A stretch of DNA of 8,272 bases from UBA647 sp964400545 (GTDB lineage Bacteria; Acidobacteriota; Aminicenantia; UBA2199), in the NCBI GenBank assembly GCA_964400545.1, contig CAYNUG010000099.1, forward strand, positions 1 through 8,272, in the 5' to 3' direction. Positions 1 to 5,842 of the stretch are shown in pieces; position 1 is the first letter of the stretch, and each line of letters opens with the position of its first letter. The notes beneath the pieces are model-generated. The model was not told the DNA's origin and searched no databases. It worked only from the letters and a program-made list of their open reading frames with translations. Position numbers and translations under genes: made by a program.

Positions 1-870
1 GGCAGCATAGGTATTGATCTTGTCCATTTTTTTTCTGATAAAATCAATTTAACCGGACAGTTTGCTCTGAGTTATGGAGATTATTCCAAACAAAATATTG
101 CATTTTTTCTCCGGCCCAGTTTTGATTCTTCAACATTTCATTTTCATCTCAGATATACTCAATTAGGTGAAATGTTTGGTGAAAATGCAAATAGCATCGG
201 ATTTATCAGAGATGATGACAGACGGGAGCTGGATTCAGCTCTTGAGAAAACATTTTGGATAAGAAAATATGGAATAGACAGGATAAACTATTTTTCAAAT
301 TATAACATTTACTGGAGTATAAAAGGGCTTTTAAGGAGTTGGCAGATCGATCAGGTATTTGGTTTGGACCTGTCAAACAAATTTTCTTTTAATTTGAGCT
401 ATTCCAGAGAATTTAAAAGATACGAAGAGGATTACGATAATTATTCGATAAGGATCCGACCCGGGTACAATATGAGAGAGTGGCAATCCGTGAACATCTC
501 TTACGAAACCGGGAGAAGTTTCGGGCTTGATTACGATCTGATCGGATGCGGAATTAACAGAAAATTGTCAAAAAAAATATCATTTGAATATGATCTTAAC
601 AGATTGATTTTCAATCCAGACCCTGACAGTAAAAGTACCTGGATCCACGTAATTCGATTAACAAATTATTTTACTAATGATGTATTTCTCAAGTTTTTCT
701 ACCAGACAAATACAGCAATAACAAAAGAAAATATTCAGGTTTTATTTGTCTATAGATATCAGCCTCCTTTCGGTACTATACAGTTGGCTTATCAGAAAGG
801 AAGCACAATGTTTGGTGATACTGGTGAAAAATGGGATACATTTTTTGTAAAATTTTCTTATGTATTTTAA
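1..870 (+). CDS. Outer-membrane beta-barrel protein, DUF5916-like C-terminal part (5' partial)
   Basis: The frame is open from base 1, so the gene runs off the left edge and 289 residues are visible; the ATG at 172 is internal. The product alternates polar and hydrophobic/aromatic residues in strand-length blocks and ends in ...KFSYVF with a terminal Phe, the usual signal for insertion of barrels into the outer membrane. Segments such as YTQLGEMFGENANSIGFI, followed by a D/R-rich stretch, and near the end NYFTNDVFLKFFYQ and VFVYRYQPP-like strands resemble the barrel part of DUF5916 proteins, which normally have an N-terminal CBM9-like domain; that part would lie outside the window. The DUF5916 assignment rests on remembered pattern similarity, not a search. 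The function of the family is not established. It is convergent with the next gene, sharing four bases at the stops. Confidence 0.7.
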   Translation, partial: GSIGIDLVHFFSDKINLTGQFALSYGDYSKQNIAFFLRPSFDSSTFHFHLRYTQLGEMFGENANSIGFIRDDDRRELDSALEKTFWIRKYGIDRINYFSNYNIYWSIKGLLRSWQIDQVFGLDLSNKFSFNLSYSREFKRYEEDYDNYSIRIRPGYNMREWQSVNISYETGRSFGLDYDLIGCGINRKLSKKISFEYDLNRLIFNPDPDSKSTWIHVIRLTNYFTNDVFLKFFYQTNTAITKENIQVLFVYRYQPPFGTIQLAYQKGSTMFGDTGEKWDTFFVKFSYVF

Positions 871-1955
871 AATTTTCCCACTATTTTCCTATACCGGCAA
901 TATTTAGGCTCAACTGTTAAAAATATACTTTTACTCCGAACTGTATTAGCAATCCCTATCAATTCCAGATGATAATTCCCGGTACCACTTCCTACTTTTG
1001 TGACCTTAACGGTACCAGAATTTTTAAAAAATGATGGATTACGAATTGTTGCTACTATCACATTCTTAATTCCGCTTCCTCTTCTTATATATGCTAACTT
1101 TGCTCCTGAAAAAGAAAATTTAAATGTTATATCCTCATCTTTCATAACATCATACCATGTATTCCTAGGAGATTTAGTACCCTTAACAAGTTCGAAAACA
1201 CCAACCTGCGGTTCTATTATTCCTGTTACATTTTTAGAAACAGAGCCATTTTTATTAAATGCTTGTATTTCATATGTACTTTTACCGTAAGGATAAACAA
1301 CATTTTCAGAAATTGTTTTTATCTCATCTATCTTTCCTCTCCAGAAATAGACTAATTTCCCATCAGGATCCTTCACCATAACATTATCACAATTCTTGAA
1401 TTTAAAGTTTAGTACTGAAATAAATCCATACCACATTTTTTCTGGTTTCAACTTGAAAAATTCAATTACAGGTTTACCCCTGTAAACATCCTTCATAACT
1501 ATTCTTGTATTAATAGAAGGGTTATTAAGCGGAGTTTTCAAATTTTTTGTCGTATCCTGGATAGGTATATTTATATCTCCCGTATTTTTTTCGGGTTTGG
1601 GTTGTTTAACCTGGCCAATTGAAAAAGCATCACTATCATCCCAAACTTTGTTATTGAGTGTTTTTACTCTGACCATATATTTTCCAGAAGTAATATTCCC
1701 GGGAACTCTAAAAGTATAACTTCCGTTATTGGAAGTTGAGTTTGAAATATTCAAAACTTTTCTTTTTCCAGTCGAATCAAATAATCTTATCTTAACATTT
1801 CCACCTAATCCACGGCTTGAATTCCACTTGATCTCATAAGATTTTCCCTTCGTCCAGTTATCAGATGATGTCGGTTTAGTGATCTTAATAGATTGTGAGA
1901 ACCCTGCTACTGTTAAAATAATTGCAAGAATCATTGTTAATTTGAATTTCTTCAT
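867..1955 (-). CDS. Secreted protein with N-terminal Kre9/KNH-like domain and Ig-like segments
   Basis: Encodes 362 residues from the ATG at 1955, chosen over an in-frame ATG 30 bases upstream because AAGGAG lies five bases before it and a signal peptide starts there (MKKFKLTMILAIILTVAGFS, about residues 1-20). Residues about 22-115 look like the Ser-Thr-rich Kre9/KNH beta-sandwich family: an opening I-x-I-T-x-P, a W-x-x-G, Y-x-I-x-W, then N-N-G-S-Y-T-F-x-V-P and G-K-Y-x-V-R-V. A Pro/Lys/Thr-rich linker (about 116-150) leads to two further beta-rich, Ig-like stretches (about 160-250 and 252-348). No catalytic motif and no lipobox are visible, so a periplasmic or surface binding/scaffold role is inferred. 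The C-terminal KYCRYRKIVGKF is basic and not a recognised sorting domain. It stands alone on this strand. Confidence 0.8.
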   Translation of the reverse strand: MKKFKLTMILAIILTVAGFSQSIKITKPTSSDNWTKGKSYEIKWNSSRGLGGNVKIRLFDSTGKRKVLNISNSTSNNGSYTFRVPGNITSGKYMVRVKTLNNKVWDDSDAFSIGQVKQPKPEKNTGDINIPIQDTTKNLKTPLNNPSINTRIVMKDVYRGKPVIEFFKLKPEKMWYGFISVLNFKFKNCDNVMVKDPDGKLVYFWRGKIDEIKTISENVVYPYGKSTYEIQAFNKNGSVSKNVTGIIEPQVGVFELVKGTKSPRNTWYDVMKDEDITFKFSFSGAKLAYIRRGSGIKNVIVATIRNPSFFKNSGTVKVTKVGSGTGNYHLELIGIANTVRSKSIFLTVEPKYCRYRKIVGKF

Positions 1956-2203
1956 GCATTCTCCTTTATCGTTAATATATAACATAAACCTGATAGGATT
2001 TTATCTCACTTTTTTGGAAAAAAAAAGTTAAAAATCTATTATTTAACCTGTTATCTCCTTTTTATTAAATAAATCCGGGATTTCAAAGATACAAGACCCT
2101 CGATATCACAGTTTTTTCGCTTCTCAATTAATTAGAAATTATATTTCGATATTATCAGTTAAGGAATTTATTATGTGGAATATAATACAAATAGAAAAGA
2201 ATA
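1956..2203. other. Intergenic stretch, nothing clear
   Basis: AT-rich spacer between the Kre9/KNH gene and the tRNA fragment. Apart from the ribosome binding site above, no convincing promoter pair, hairpin or small gene is seen. A TATATT-like hexamer upstream of 1955 on the minus strand has no matching -35 box. The ATG at 2173 opens only a short frame into the tRNA-derived repeat and is treated as spurious. Confidence 0.5.
1961..1966 (-). promoter_or_regulatory. Shine-Dalgarno site fixing the start at 1955
   Basis: Read on the minus strand this is AAGGAG, five bases before the ATG at 1955-1953. It decides that start against the in-frame ATG at 1985, which has no such site and would put ten charged or polar residues before the signal peptide. 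Confidence 0.8.
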
Positions 2204-2254
2204 AAATGGCTCCTCGGGTAGGATTTGAACCTACAACCTAGTGATTATCAGTCA
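2204..2254. repeat. Direct repeat, left copy (candidate attR)
   Basis: Left member of a 51-bp direct repeat whose other copy is 4858-4908, offset by exactly 2654 bp, with 50 of 51 bases identical. It includes the tRNA fragment and three A beyond the CCA; identity ends on both sides at clear mismatches (2203 and 2255). Confidence 0.85.
2207..2254 (-). pseudogene. tRNA-Asn 3' fragment (tRNA remnant / attachment-site-like)
   Basis: These 48 bases reproduce the 3' part of the intact tRNA-Asn at 4861-4935, from the 5' strand of the anticodon stem through the T arm, acceptor 3' strand, discriminator G and CCA, on the same strand. The D arm and the 5' acceptor strand are missing, so it cannot make a tRNA. 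There is one mismatch, at 2248 against 4902, which is the middle anticodon base, so the triplet reads GAT instead of GTT. Homology stops abruptly at 2254/2255 inside the anticodon arm. A displaced tRNA 3' end of this kind is a hallmark of integration by tyrosine recombinases; a decayed tandem tRNA copy is the alternative. Confidence 0.9.
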
Positions 2255-2354
2255 GTTCCAAACATCCTTTGAAAACCTGTCTTTTCTATATATATAGGTA
2301 TCTTAAAGAATGTTTTATAGTGTTTTTTGTGCTATTTTATGTGTTACAAATGTG

Positions 2355-2591
2355 TCACAATGAAAAAACAATCAAATTTATTTTAGTAAATGAACTTAGA
2401 TTATTTTTTCCATATTTGCTATTAGAATATTCTGTCCAATCTAGAATATCACTCTTTCTTATTTTAACTTTAACATGATAATTCGGAATCTCAATCTCTT
2501 CAAGCCCTCCTAAAATTTCTTCTGAAAAAGAGATAAAACTCAAAAATATAAATAGAGATATATGTAATAAAATTAGTTTTTTAATTTTCAT
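2355..2591 (-). CDS. Small exported protein, possibly truncated
   Basis: Encodes 78 residues. The N-terminus has two or three Lys and then a strongly hydrophobic core (about residues 6-22) ending in S-F-S-E-E, a typical signal peptide, leaving a mature chain of about 55 residues with mixed charge and no Cys. I do not recognise it. Its ATG lies one base after the stop of the preceding gene on the same strand and has no clear Shine-Dalgarno sequence, so translation by coupling to that gene is likely. The stop falls about 100 bp from the tRNA fragment; all frames beyond it are full of stops, and the last dozen residues (NLIVFSL) look like read-out into unrelated DNA, so this may be the head of a longer gene cut by rearrangement. 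Confidence 0.55.
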   Translation of the reverse strand: MKIKKLILLHISLFIFLSFISFSEEILGGLEEIEIPNYHVKVKIRKSDILDWTEYSNSKYGKNNLSSFTKINLIVFSL

Positions 2592-2592
2592 T

Positions 2593-3567
2593 TTAGTTTT
2601 TATCAGATTCTAAGAAATCAATGTTATATTCAATTGTCTGATTCGGTTTGATTTCAAAAGTAAAATTTCTTTTATATATTTCTAATTCATTAATTGCAGA
2701 AACAGAAATTTTATATTCCCCTGGTTGTAAGTTATAACAATAGTATTCAGAAAGTTTGGAATGAAAATTGCAGAAACAATTATCACATTCATCAATGTTA
2801 TCAATTTTGCTTAAAGTAACATTAATTCCATTATTTGGGACATTACCCGCAATAGTAATATTACCTCTTATTCCGGTTTTGTTGGATAAATCAATTATAT
2901 GATCTACTCTTTTCACACCACCTGAGAGCATAGAAAATTGAGACGATTTCTTCATAGTATATCCATTAAGAAATAAACTTAGATAATATTCATCGCCAGT
3001 AGGAATTGCACTCTTATAATAATTTCCATTATCGTCTGTTTTTATTTCGGCATACTTAATAGCATGCCCATTCACATTTCTGTTAAGGCTGAATATATGG
3101 TTTGCTAATGGTTTTATATCAGTACCATCATTGTATTTTAGAATTCCCTCTACACGTCCTCCCTTCGTCAACTTAATTTTTAAGTGTTTTATTTCTCCCT
3201 CTTTAAGAATAAAACTATTAATAAGATTTTCCCGATCGTTAAAAGTGAGCTTTTCAAGAATTCCAAAATACAAATTCACATATTCTTCATGAGTACACTG
3301 AATTAGATTTATGAAATTTGATGAGGTGAGCAAATCAATTTTTTCAGAATCAAATACAAACCTTCCATTTATATCTGAAATTGTCTTATGCTCCCAAATC
3401 TTATTATTCGATTTTGAAGAAAATTGTATCAGTGTAACTTCGACATTGGATATTGGTACATTTGATAATTCGTCAACTATAGTTCCCTCTACTTTACTAG
3501 AAATTTTTGGAAATAAAGTAACATTCAATATTAGTACAATGCATAATACAAAATTAATTTTTTTCAT
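2593..3567 (-). CDS. Exported protein with three carboxypeptidase-regulatory-like beta-sandwich repeats
   Basis: Encodes 324 residues with a signal peptide (about 1-20; Lys-Lys then a hydrophobic core). Three beta-sandwich units follow: about 25-120 (VEGTIVDE, PISNVEVTL, INGRFVF), 130-225 (GGRVEGILKYNDGTD, DDNGNYYKSAIPTGDEYYLSL) and 232-318 (GIRGNITIAG, GINVTLSK, LQPGEYKISV). The G-x-V/I ... P-x-x-V-x-V-T-L ... G-x-F/Y order is typical of carboxypeptidase D regulatory-like (transthyretin-fold) domains, common in surface and periplasmic proteins of Bacteroidota-like bacteria, where they mediate binding and not catalysis. Unit 3 carries four clustered Cys (261, 264, 266, 277). AGGA lies nine bases before the ATG. 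It is the first gene of a pair, with the 78-residue gene one base downstream. Function is unknown; surface binding is inferred. Confidence 0.75.
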   Translation of the reverse strand: MKKINFVLCIVLILNVTLFPKISSKVEGTIVDELSNVPISNVEVTLIQFSSKSNNKIWEHKTISDINGRFVFDSEKIDLLTSSNFINLIQCTHEEYVNLYFGILEKLTFNDRENLINSFILKEGEIKHLKIKLTKGGRVEGILKYNDGTDIKPLANHIFSLNRNVNGHAIKYAEIKTDDNGNYYKSAIPTGDEYYLSLFLNGYTMKKSSQFSMLSGGVKRVDHIIDLSNKTGIRGNITIAGNVPNNGINVTLSKIDNIDECDNCFCNFHSKLSEYYCYNLQPGEYKISVSAINELEIYKRNFTFEIKPNQTIEYNIDFLESDKN

Positions 3568-3850
3568 TTCAACTCATCCTGAATAAAGTTTATTTTCATA
3601 CCCGTCTAATAAAATTTTACACTTGTTAATAAATACATTTTTCCTTTCCAGTGGTAAATGCGAAATTTAAATCTATAACAAAGATATATTAAATTCAAGG
3701 AAAAATATGTTAATTTTTAAACTAAAACTATTTTCCTACTTGAAAGATCATTTTTCTTGTTGAAATTAGCAGTAAATTCTTTTTTAAGATTTATTTTTTT
3801 TATTGAAAAAAAAGGAGATATATATCCCAACAAGAATTATTCTAGAACAT
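3568..3850. other. AT-rich intergenic stretch
   Basis: Very AT-rich spacer between the exported-protein pair and the frameshifted gene, both on the minus strand. It must hold the promoter of the pair, but no good -35/-10 combination is evident. The only element I can point to is the terminator-like hairpin at 3806-3828. Confidence 0.5.
3806..3828 (-). terminator. Weak intrinsic terminator after the frameshifted gene
   Basis: On the minus strand GGGATATATATCTC can fold into a five-pair stem (one G-T pair) with a four-base loop, followed by C and eight T. It lies about 23 bases past the stop at 3851. The stem is AT-rich and short, so strength is doubtful, but position and T-tract fit. Confidence 0.4.
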
Positions 3851-4287
3851 TTAAAGATTCTTCTTTAAAACAGAAGTCTTAAAAAAAACCAAGCTGTCTT
3901 TTTCCTGTTGTATAGAAAACCGGTGGCTATGATCATAAGTTTTCATTTTGACATCGATTCCCAGACTCATTGCAGAATTGTAAAAATTATAAGTTATTCC
4001 AATCCTTTTTTTATCTCGTTTACCAACAGTGACAAAGAATTTAACCGGAACAAAACTATCCAACTTTATCCATCCACCGCTTGCATGGCCTGCACAGGCA
4101 ACTACCAGATCAGGCCGCCAGACAGCAAAACGGATTGCAAATTGAGCCCCGGATAAAAATCATTACTTTTTTTAAAATAGCCGGACCCCAATATAATGGA
4201 CACTCCCAGTAAAACTAAAAGCATAATCGATCTTATACCTTTTCTACGGGAAAGATCAGGTTTTAATTTCAATTTTGGATTTATCAT
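3851..4287 (-). pseudogene. Frameshifted membrane-anchored hypothetical protein
   Basis: Two frames join into one coherent product of about 145 residues. From the ATG at 4287 (purine-rich AAGAAGAAAG before it) the first frame gives a basic N-terminus, a membrane segment (about residues 20-37, rich in Leu/Val/Ile) and KKSNDF. It then continues to an early TAG at 4102-4104. The next frame is open from about 4159 to the stop at 3851 with no ATG of its own and reads AVWRPDLVVACAGHASGGW, then KLDSFVPVKFFVTVGKRDKK. The switch point falls at a run of five T (minus strand, 4159-4155); one lost T would restore the frame. I do not recognise the family. It is probably a decayed gene; a sequencing error in the T-run is equally compatible, and programmed slippage less so. 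Confidence 0.6.
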
Positions 4288-4322
4288 CTTTCTTCTTATT
4301 TAAATAAATCATATTAGAATAA

Positions 4323-4339
4323 ATAACAAATTTTGTTAT
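4323..4339. promoter_or_regulatory. Inverted repeat upstream of the frameshifted gene
   Basis: ATAACAA-ATT-TTGTTAT is a perfect 7-bp inverted repeat with a 3-bp centre, 36 bp upstream of the minus-strand start at 4287. Its position would suit an operator or an upstream hairpin. AT-rich inverted repeats also arise by chance in this composition. Confidence 0.3.
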
Positions 4340-4403
4340 GGTCACCTTTTGGTATTTTTCGGGTTTTATGGATTCGGGTGATTTTTAAAAGTTGTTGCAT
4401 ATA

Positions 4404-4506
4404 GGGGTTAAAGAGTTAGCCGATGAGCGGAGTGAGCAGAGTATCACAGAGCGCTGCAGGTCTCACCCCCTGAATTGTGGGGTTCGGCTGAACCGCTGAC
4501 CTTTTT
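4404..4506 (+). ncRNA. Candidate structured RNA (GC-rich island with multibranch fold)
   Basis: Of the 98 bases 4404-4501, 57 are G or C, while both flanks are strongly AT-rich; in AT-rich genomes such islands often mark structured RNA. The + strand can pair end to end: GGTTA (4406-4410) with TGACC (4497-4501), and GTT-AGCCGA (4415-4423) with TCGGCT-G-AAC (4484-4493, one bulged G). Inside, GTGAG (4432-4436) pairs with CTCAC (4462-4466), and CCCC (4467-4470) with GGGG (4479-4482). Five T follow at once (4502-4506), as at an intrinsic terminator. An alternative local hairpin, GGTTC-GGCT-GAACC (4481-4494), could serve as the terminator stem. No open frame explains it. It matches no RNA class I know; it could also be a dispersed genomic repeat. 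Confidence 0.4.
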
Positions 4507-4857
4507 ATTACGAATCAAGAAACCTGAATTTTTCAACATTTTTTATAACTCAATTTCAGCATTAAAATCTCCAAGATTAATAAGTAGTAATGTAAGTTTA
4601 CAAAATATGATTTTTACAATAAAAAAATTTTCTTTTTGAAATATTTTCTATGTCAGGTATTTATAATCCCCCCTACTTGGGTTTTCGAGTTATACTCTTC
4701 ACTTCAAATTTAAGCAAAACTCTCAACATTTAGAACCTGAGGAAACCTGATATTTATTCACTGAATCAAAAATTTTGTTACAATTGTGTCATAGTACCTA
4801 CTGACTTTTTTATGTGATTTTTAAGAAAACTACCGAAACGACCTATATGATTGAAAG
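4507..4857. other. AT-rich intergenic stretch, nothing clear
   Basis: No frame of useful length on either strand. The only notable element is the 16-mer at 4776-4791, which recurs at 2342-2357. Short copies of AAACCTGA appear at about 4519 and 4743, too brief to interpret. Confidence 0.5.
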
Positions 4858-4908
4858 AAATGGCTCCTCGGGTAGGATTTGAACCTACAACCTAGTGATT
4901 AACAGTCA
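4858..4908. repeat. Direct repeat, right copy within tRNA-Asn (candidate attL)
   Basis: Right member of the 51-bp direct repeat, formed by the 3' half of the intact tRNA-Asn plus three flanking A. If the interval is an integrated element, this is the end where the element's own copy of the tRNA 3' half has restored the gene. Confidence 0.8.
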
Positions 4909-4935
4909 CCCGCTCTGCCGTTGAGCCACCGAGGA
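4861..4935 (-). tRNA. tRNA-Asn (anticodon GTT)
   Basis: A complete 75-base cloverleaf with encoded CCA. The acceptor TCCTCGG (from 4935) pairs with CCGAGGA, the discriminator is G, the anticodon stem GGTGA/TCACT closes the loop CTGTTAA with GTT at 4903-4901, and the T arm contains GGTTCAAATCC. It decodes Asn. Its 3' half is duplicated at 2207-2254. It is transcribed divergently from tRNA-Gly. Confidence 0.97.
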
Positions 4936-4949
4936 ACATTTACGAAATA

Positions 4950-4978
4950 TTAATATCAAAATTTACTGTATTTGTCAA
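4950..4978 (-). promoter_or_regulatory. Promoter of tRNA-Asn
   Basis: On the minus strand a perfect TTGACA (4978-4973) is followed by a 17-base spacer and TATTAA (4955-4950, four of six to consensus), placing the transcript start about eight bases before the tRNA 5' end. Confidence 0.7.
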
Positions 4979-4998
4979 TGATTTTAATTTTATCCCAC

Positions 4999-5027
4999 TT
5001 GACAAAAAATCGGTTTTCCATTATTCT
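4999..5027 (+). promoter_or_regulatory. Promoter of the tRNA-Gly-tRNA-Cys unit
   Basis: Perfect TTGACA (4999-5004), 17-base spacer, TATTCT (5022-5027, four of six to consensus). A start near 5034 leaves a leader of about six bases before tRNA-Gly. Confidence 0.7.
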
Positions 5028-5039
5028 ATCAAATCCAAA

Positions 5040-5114
5040 GCGGGAATAGCTCAGTGGTAGAGCGCGACCTTGCCAAGGTCGATGTCGCGAGTTCGAATCT
5101 CGTTTCCCGCTCCA
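5040..5114 (+). tRNA. tRNA-Gly (anticodon GCC)
   Basis: A complete 75-base cloverleaf with encoded CCA. The acceptor GCGGGAA pairs with TTCCCGC, with T as discriminator as usual for bacterial tRNA-Gly. The stem GACCT/AGGTC closes the loop TGCCA-containing anticodon GCC, and the T arm contains GTTCGAATC. It is followed after seven bases by tRNA-Cys, so the two are co-transcribed. Confidence 0.97.
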
Positions 5115-5121
5115 TTTTACC

Positions 5122-5192
5122 GGCGGCGTAGCCAAGTGGTAAGGCAGCGGTCTGCAAAATCGCTATCATCGGTTCAAATCCGGTCGCCGCCT
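5122..5192 (+). tRNA. tRNA-Cys (anticodon GCA)
   Basis: A 71-base cloverleaf without an encoded CCA. GGCGGCG pairs with CGCCGCC, and the discriminator U73 is a known identity element for Cys. The anticodon stem GCGGT/ATCGC closes CTGCAAA with GCA, and the T arm contains GGTTCAAATCC. Unlike its two neighbours it needs the CCA-adding enzyme. GTTTTTAC follows directly and may help termination; the stop of the convergent gene lies eight bases on. Confidence 0.95.
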
Positions 5193-5199
5193 GTTTTTA

Positions 5200-5673
5200 C
5201 TAATGCGCGATCTCATCTTTATCCACAAAATGTATTTCCAGTTCCAGATCATTAAGATCAATTTTTTTAAGACCGGATAATGATTTCCAGTGATAATAGA
5301 GAAAAAGTGCAGGAACATAGAAAAAAAAATTAGGCCCCGGAAGAAGAGCAAGTATTCCAGTGAAAGGAATCAATATCGCCTCAACAGCTATCAGTATCCT
5401 CCGCTTGAAACGTTCTTTTCTTATCCAGATTGAAAATACTTTTTTTGTAAATTCTTTTCCTCTTTTTTTATCTGATTCAATAATGATCTTGTATGTATGG
5501 ATTTTTGCCAGTATGTTCTGTTTAGAAAGATAATTTATTATTCCGGGAAAATGGTTTTCAGTAAGGTCAATCCCTTTCTGGACCCATTTAACCTTTGATG
5601 ATATTTTTTCATATTTCACAATATCAAGTTTGAACTTTAAAAATGAAATAATATCAAATGTTATTGTCTTCAT
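5200..5673 (-). CDS. Small membrane protein with LPGPN motif, unknown function
   Basis: Encodes 157 residues. Residues 1-90 are Lys-rich with mixed charge and probably cytoplasmic; 93-127 form a hydrophobic hairpin-like region interrupted by LPGPN (111-115) and followed by FFFYVPALFLYYHWKSLSG; the C-terminus is acidic (about 139-157). The L-P-G-P-N motif followed by an aromatic-rich stretch and Y-x-H/W recalls the mitochondrial K+/H+ exchange-related family (Mit_KHE1) of eukaryotes and scattered bacterial proteins; this is a weak recollection, not an assignment. No strong Shine-Dalgarno site precedes the ATG at 5673, and an in-frame TGA lies eight codons upstream, so the start is nearly fixed. 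It is convergent with tRNA-Cys, seven bases away, and divergent from the phosphatase gene. Confidence 0.7.
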   Translation of the reverse strand: MKTITFDIISFLKFKLDIVKYEKISSKVKWVQKGIDLTENHFPGIINYLSKQNILAKIHTYKIIIESDKKRGKEFTKKVFSIWIRKERFKRRILIAVEAILIPFTGILALLPGPNFFFYVPALFLYYHWKSLSGLKKIDLNDLELEIHFVDKDEIAH

Positions 5674-5842
5674 TTTTTCATTAATTTTTCGAGATCAATT
5701 ATGTGATCCGCCTTATCAAAATATCTCAAATTCCTACTTTAAACAAGTGGAATCTTCTTTTACATCATTCATTTACTTTTTATATACTAATTTAAAGAAG
5801 TTGTAAATGTAAAGATTTACTATATTTATTAAGCCATTCAGT
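5674..5842. other. Divergent intergenic region, left part
   Basis: Spacer between the divergent membrane-protein and phosphatase genes. On the minus strand a TTGTTT...TATTTT pair with a 17-base spacer exists but is weak and not annotated as a promoter. Nothing else is evident. Confidence 0.4.

Larger units (their letters stand above)
2204..4908. mobile_element. Candidate tRNA-bounded island or element remnant, no integrase
   Basis: The interval from the tRNA fragment to the intact tRNA-Asn has the structure left by site-specific integration into a tRNA 3' end: an intact tRNA at one end, a truncated same-strand copy at the other, and accessory-looking genes between (two exported proteins, one frameshifted gene, one possible RNA). 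No integrase, excisionase or replication gene is visible in about 2.65 kb, so it would be a non-autonomous element, a remnant, or one mobilised in trans. Base composition is not obviously different from the flanks, apart from the GC-rich island at 4404-4501. Duplication and decay of a tRNA gene array is the simplest alternative. Confidence 0.45.

Noticed and set aside
849..876. AAAATTTT repeats around the first convergent stop as a terminator
   Set aside because: The stem would be purely A-T and lies inside both coding ends; too weak to call.
1000..1290. 96-residue + strand frame
   Set aside because: It is antisense to the Kre9/KNH gene, whose signal peptide, ribosome site and domain pattern are convincing.
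2173..2241. Small + strand frame with AAGGA before its ATG, running into the tRNA repeat and ending MAPRVGFEPTT
   Set aside because: The MAPRVGFEPTT-type ending is the antisense reading of a tRNA T arm and acceptor, a well-known spurious peptide; the rest is only a dozen residues.
2269..2478. 69-residue hydrophobic + strand frame
   Set aside because: Low-complexity reading of AT-rich DNA, partly antisense to the 78-residue exported protein, with no ribosome site.
3948..3953. TTGACA on the + strand
   Set aside because: It lies inside the frameshifted gene and no -10-like hexamer occurs 16-18 bases downstream.
3908..4156. 82-residue + strand frame
   Set aside because: Antisense to the frameshifted gene; the minus-strand reading has a signal-anchor and coherent protein-like sequence.
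4411..4450. Hammerhead-ribozyme-like CCGATGA in the GC-rich island
   Set aside because: The core would need CUGANGA and a following GAAA; one core base differs and no GAAA is present.
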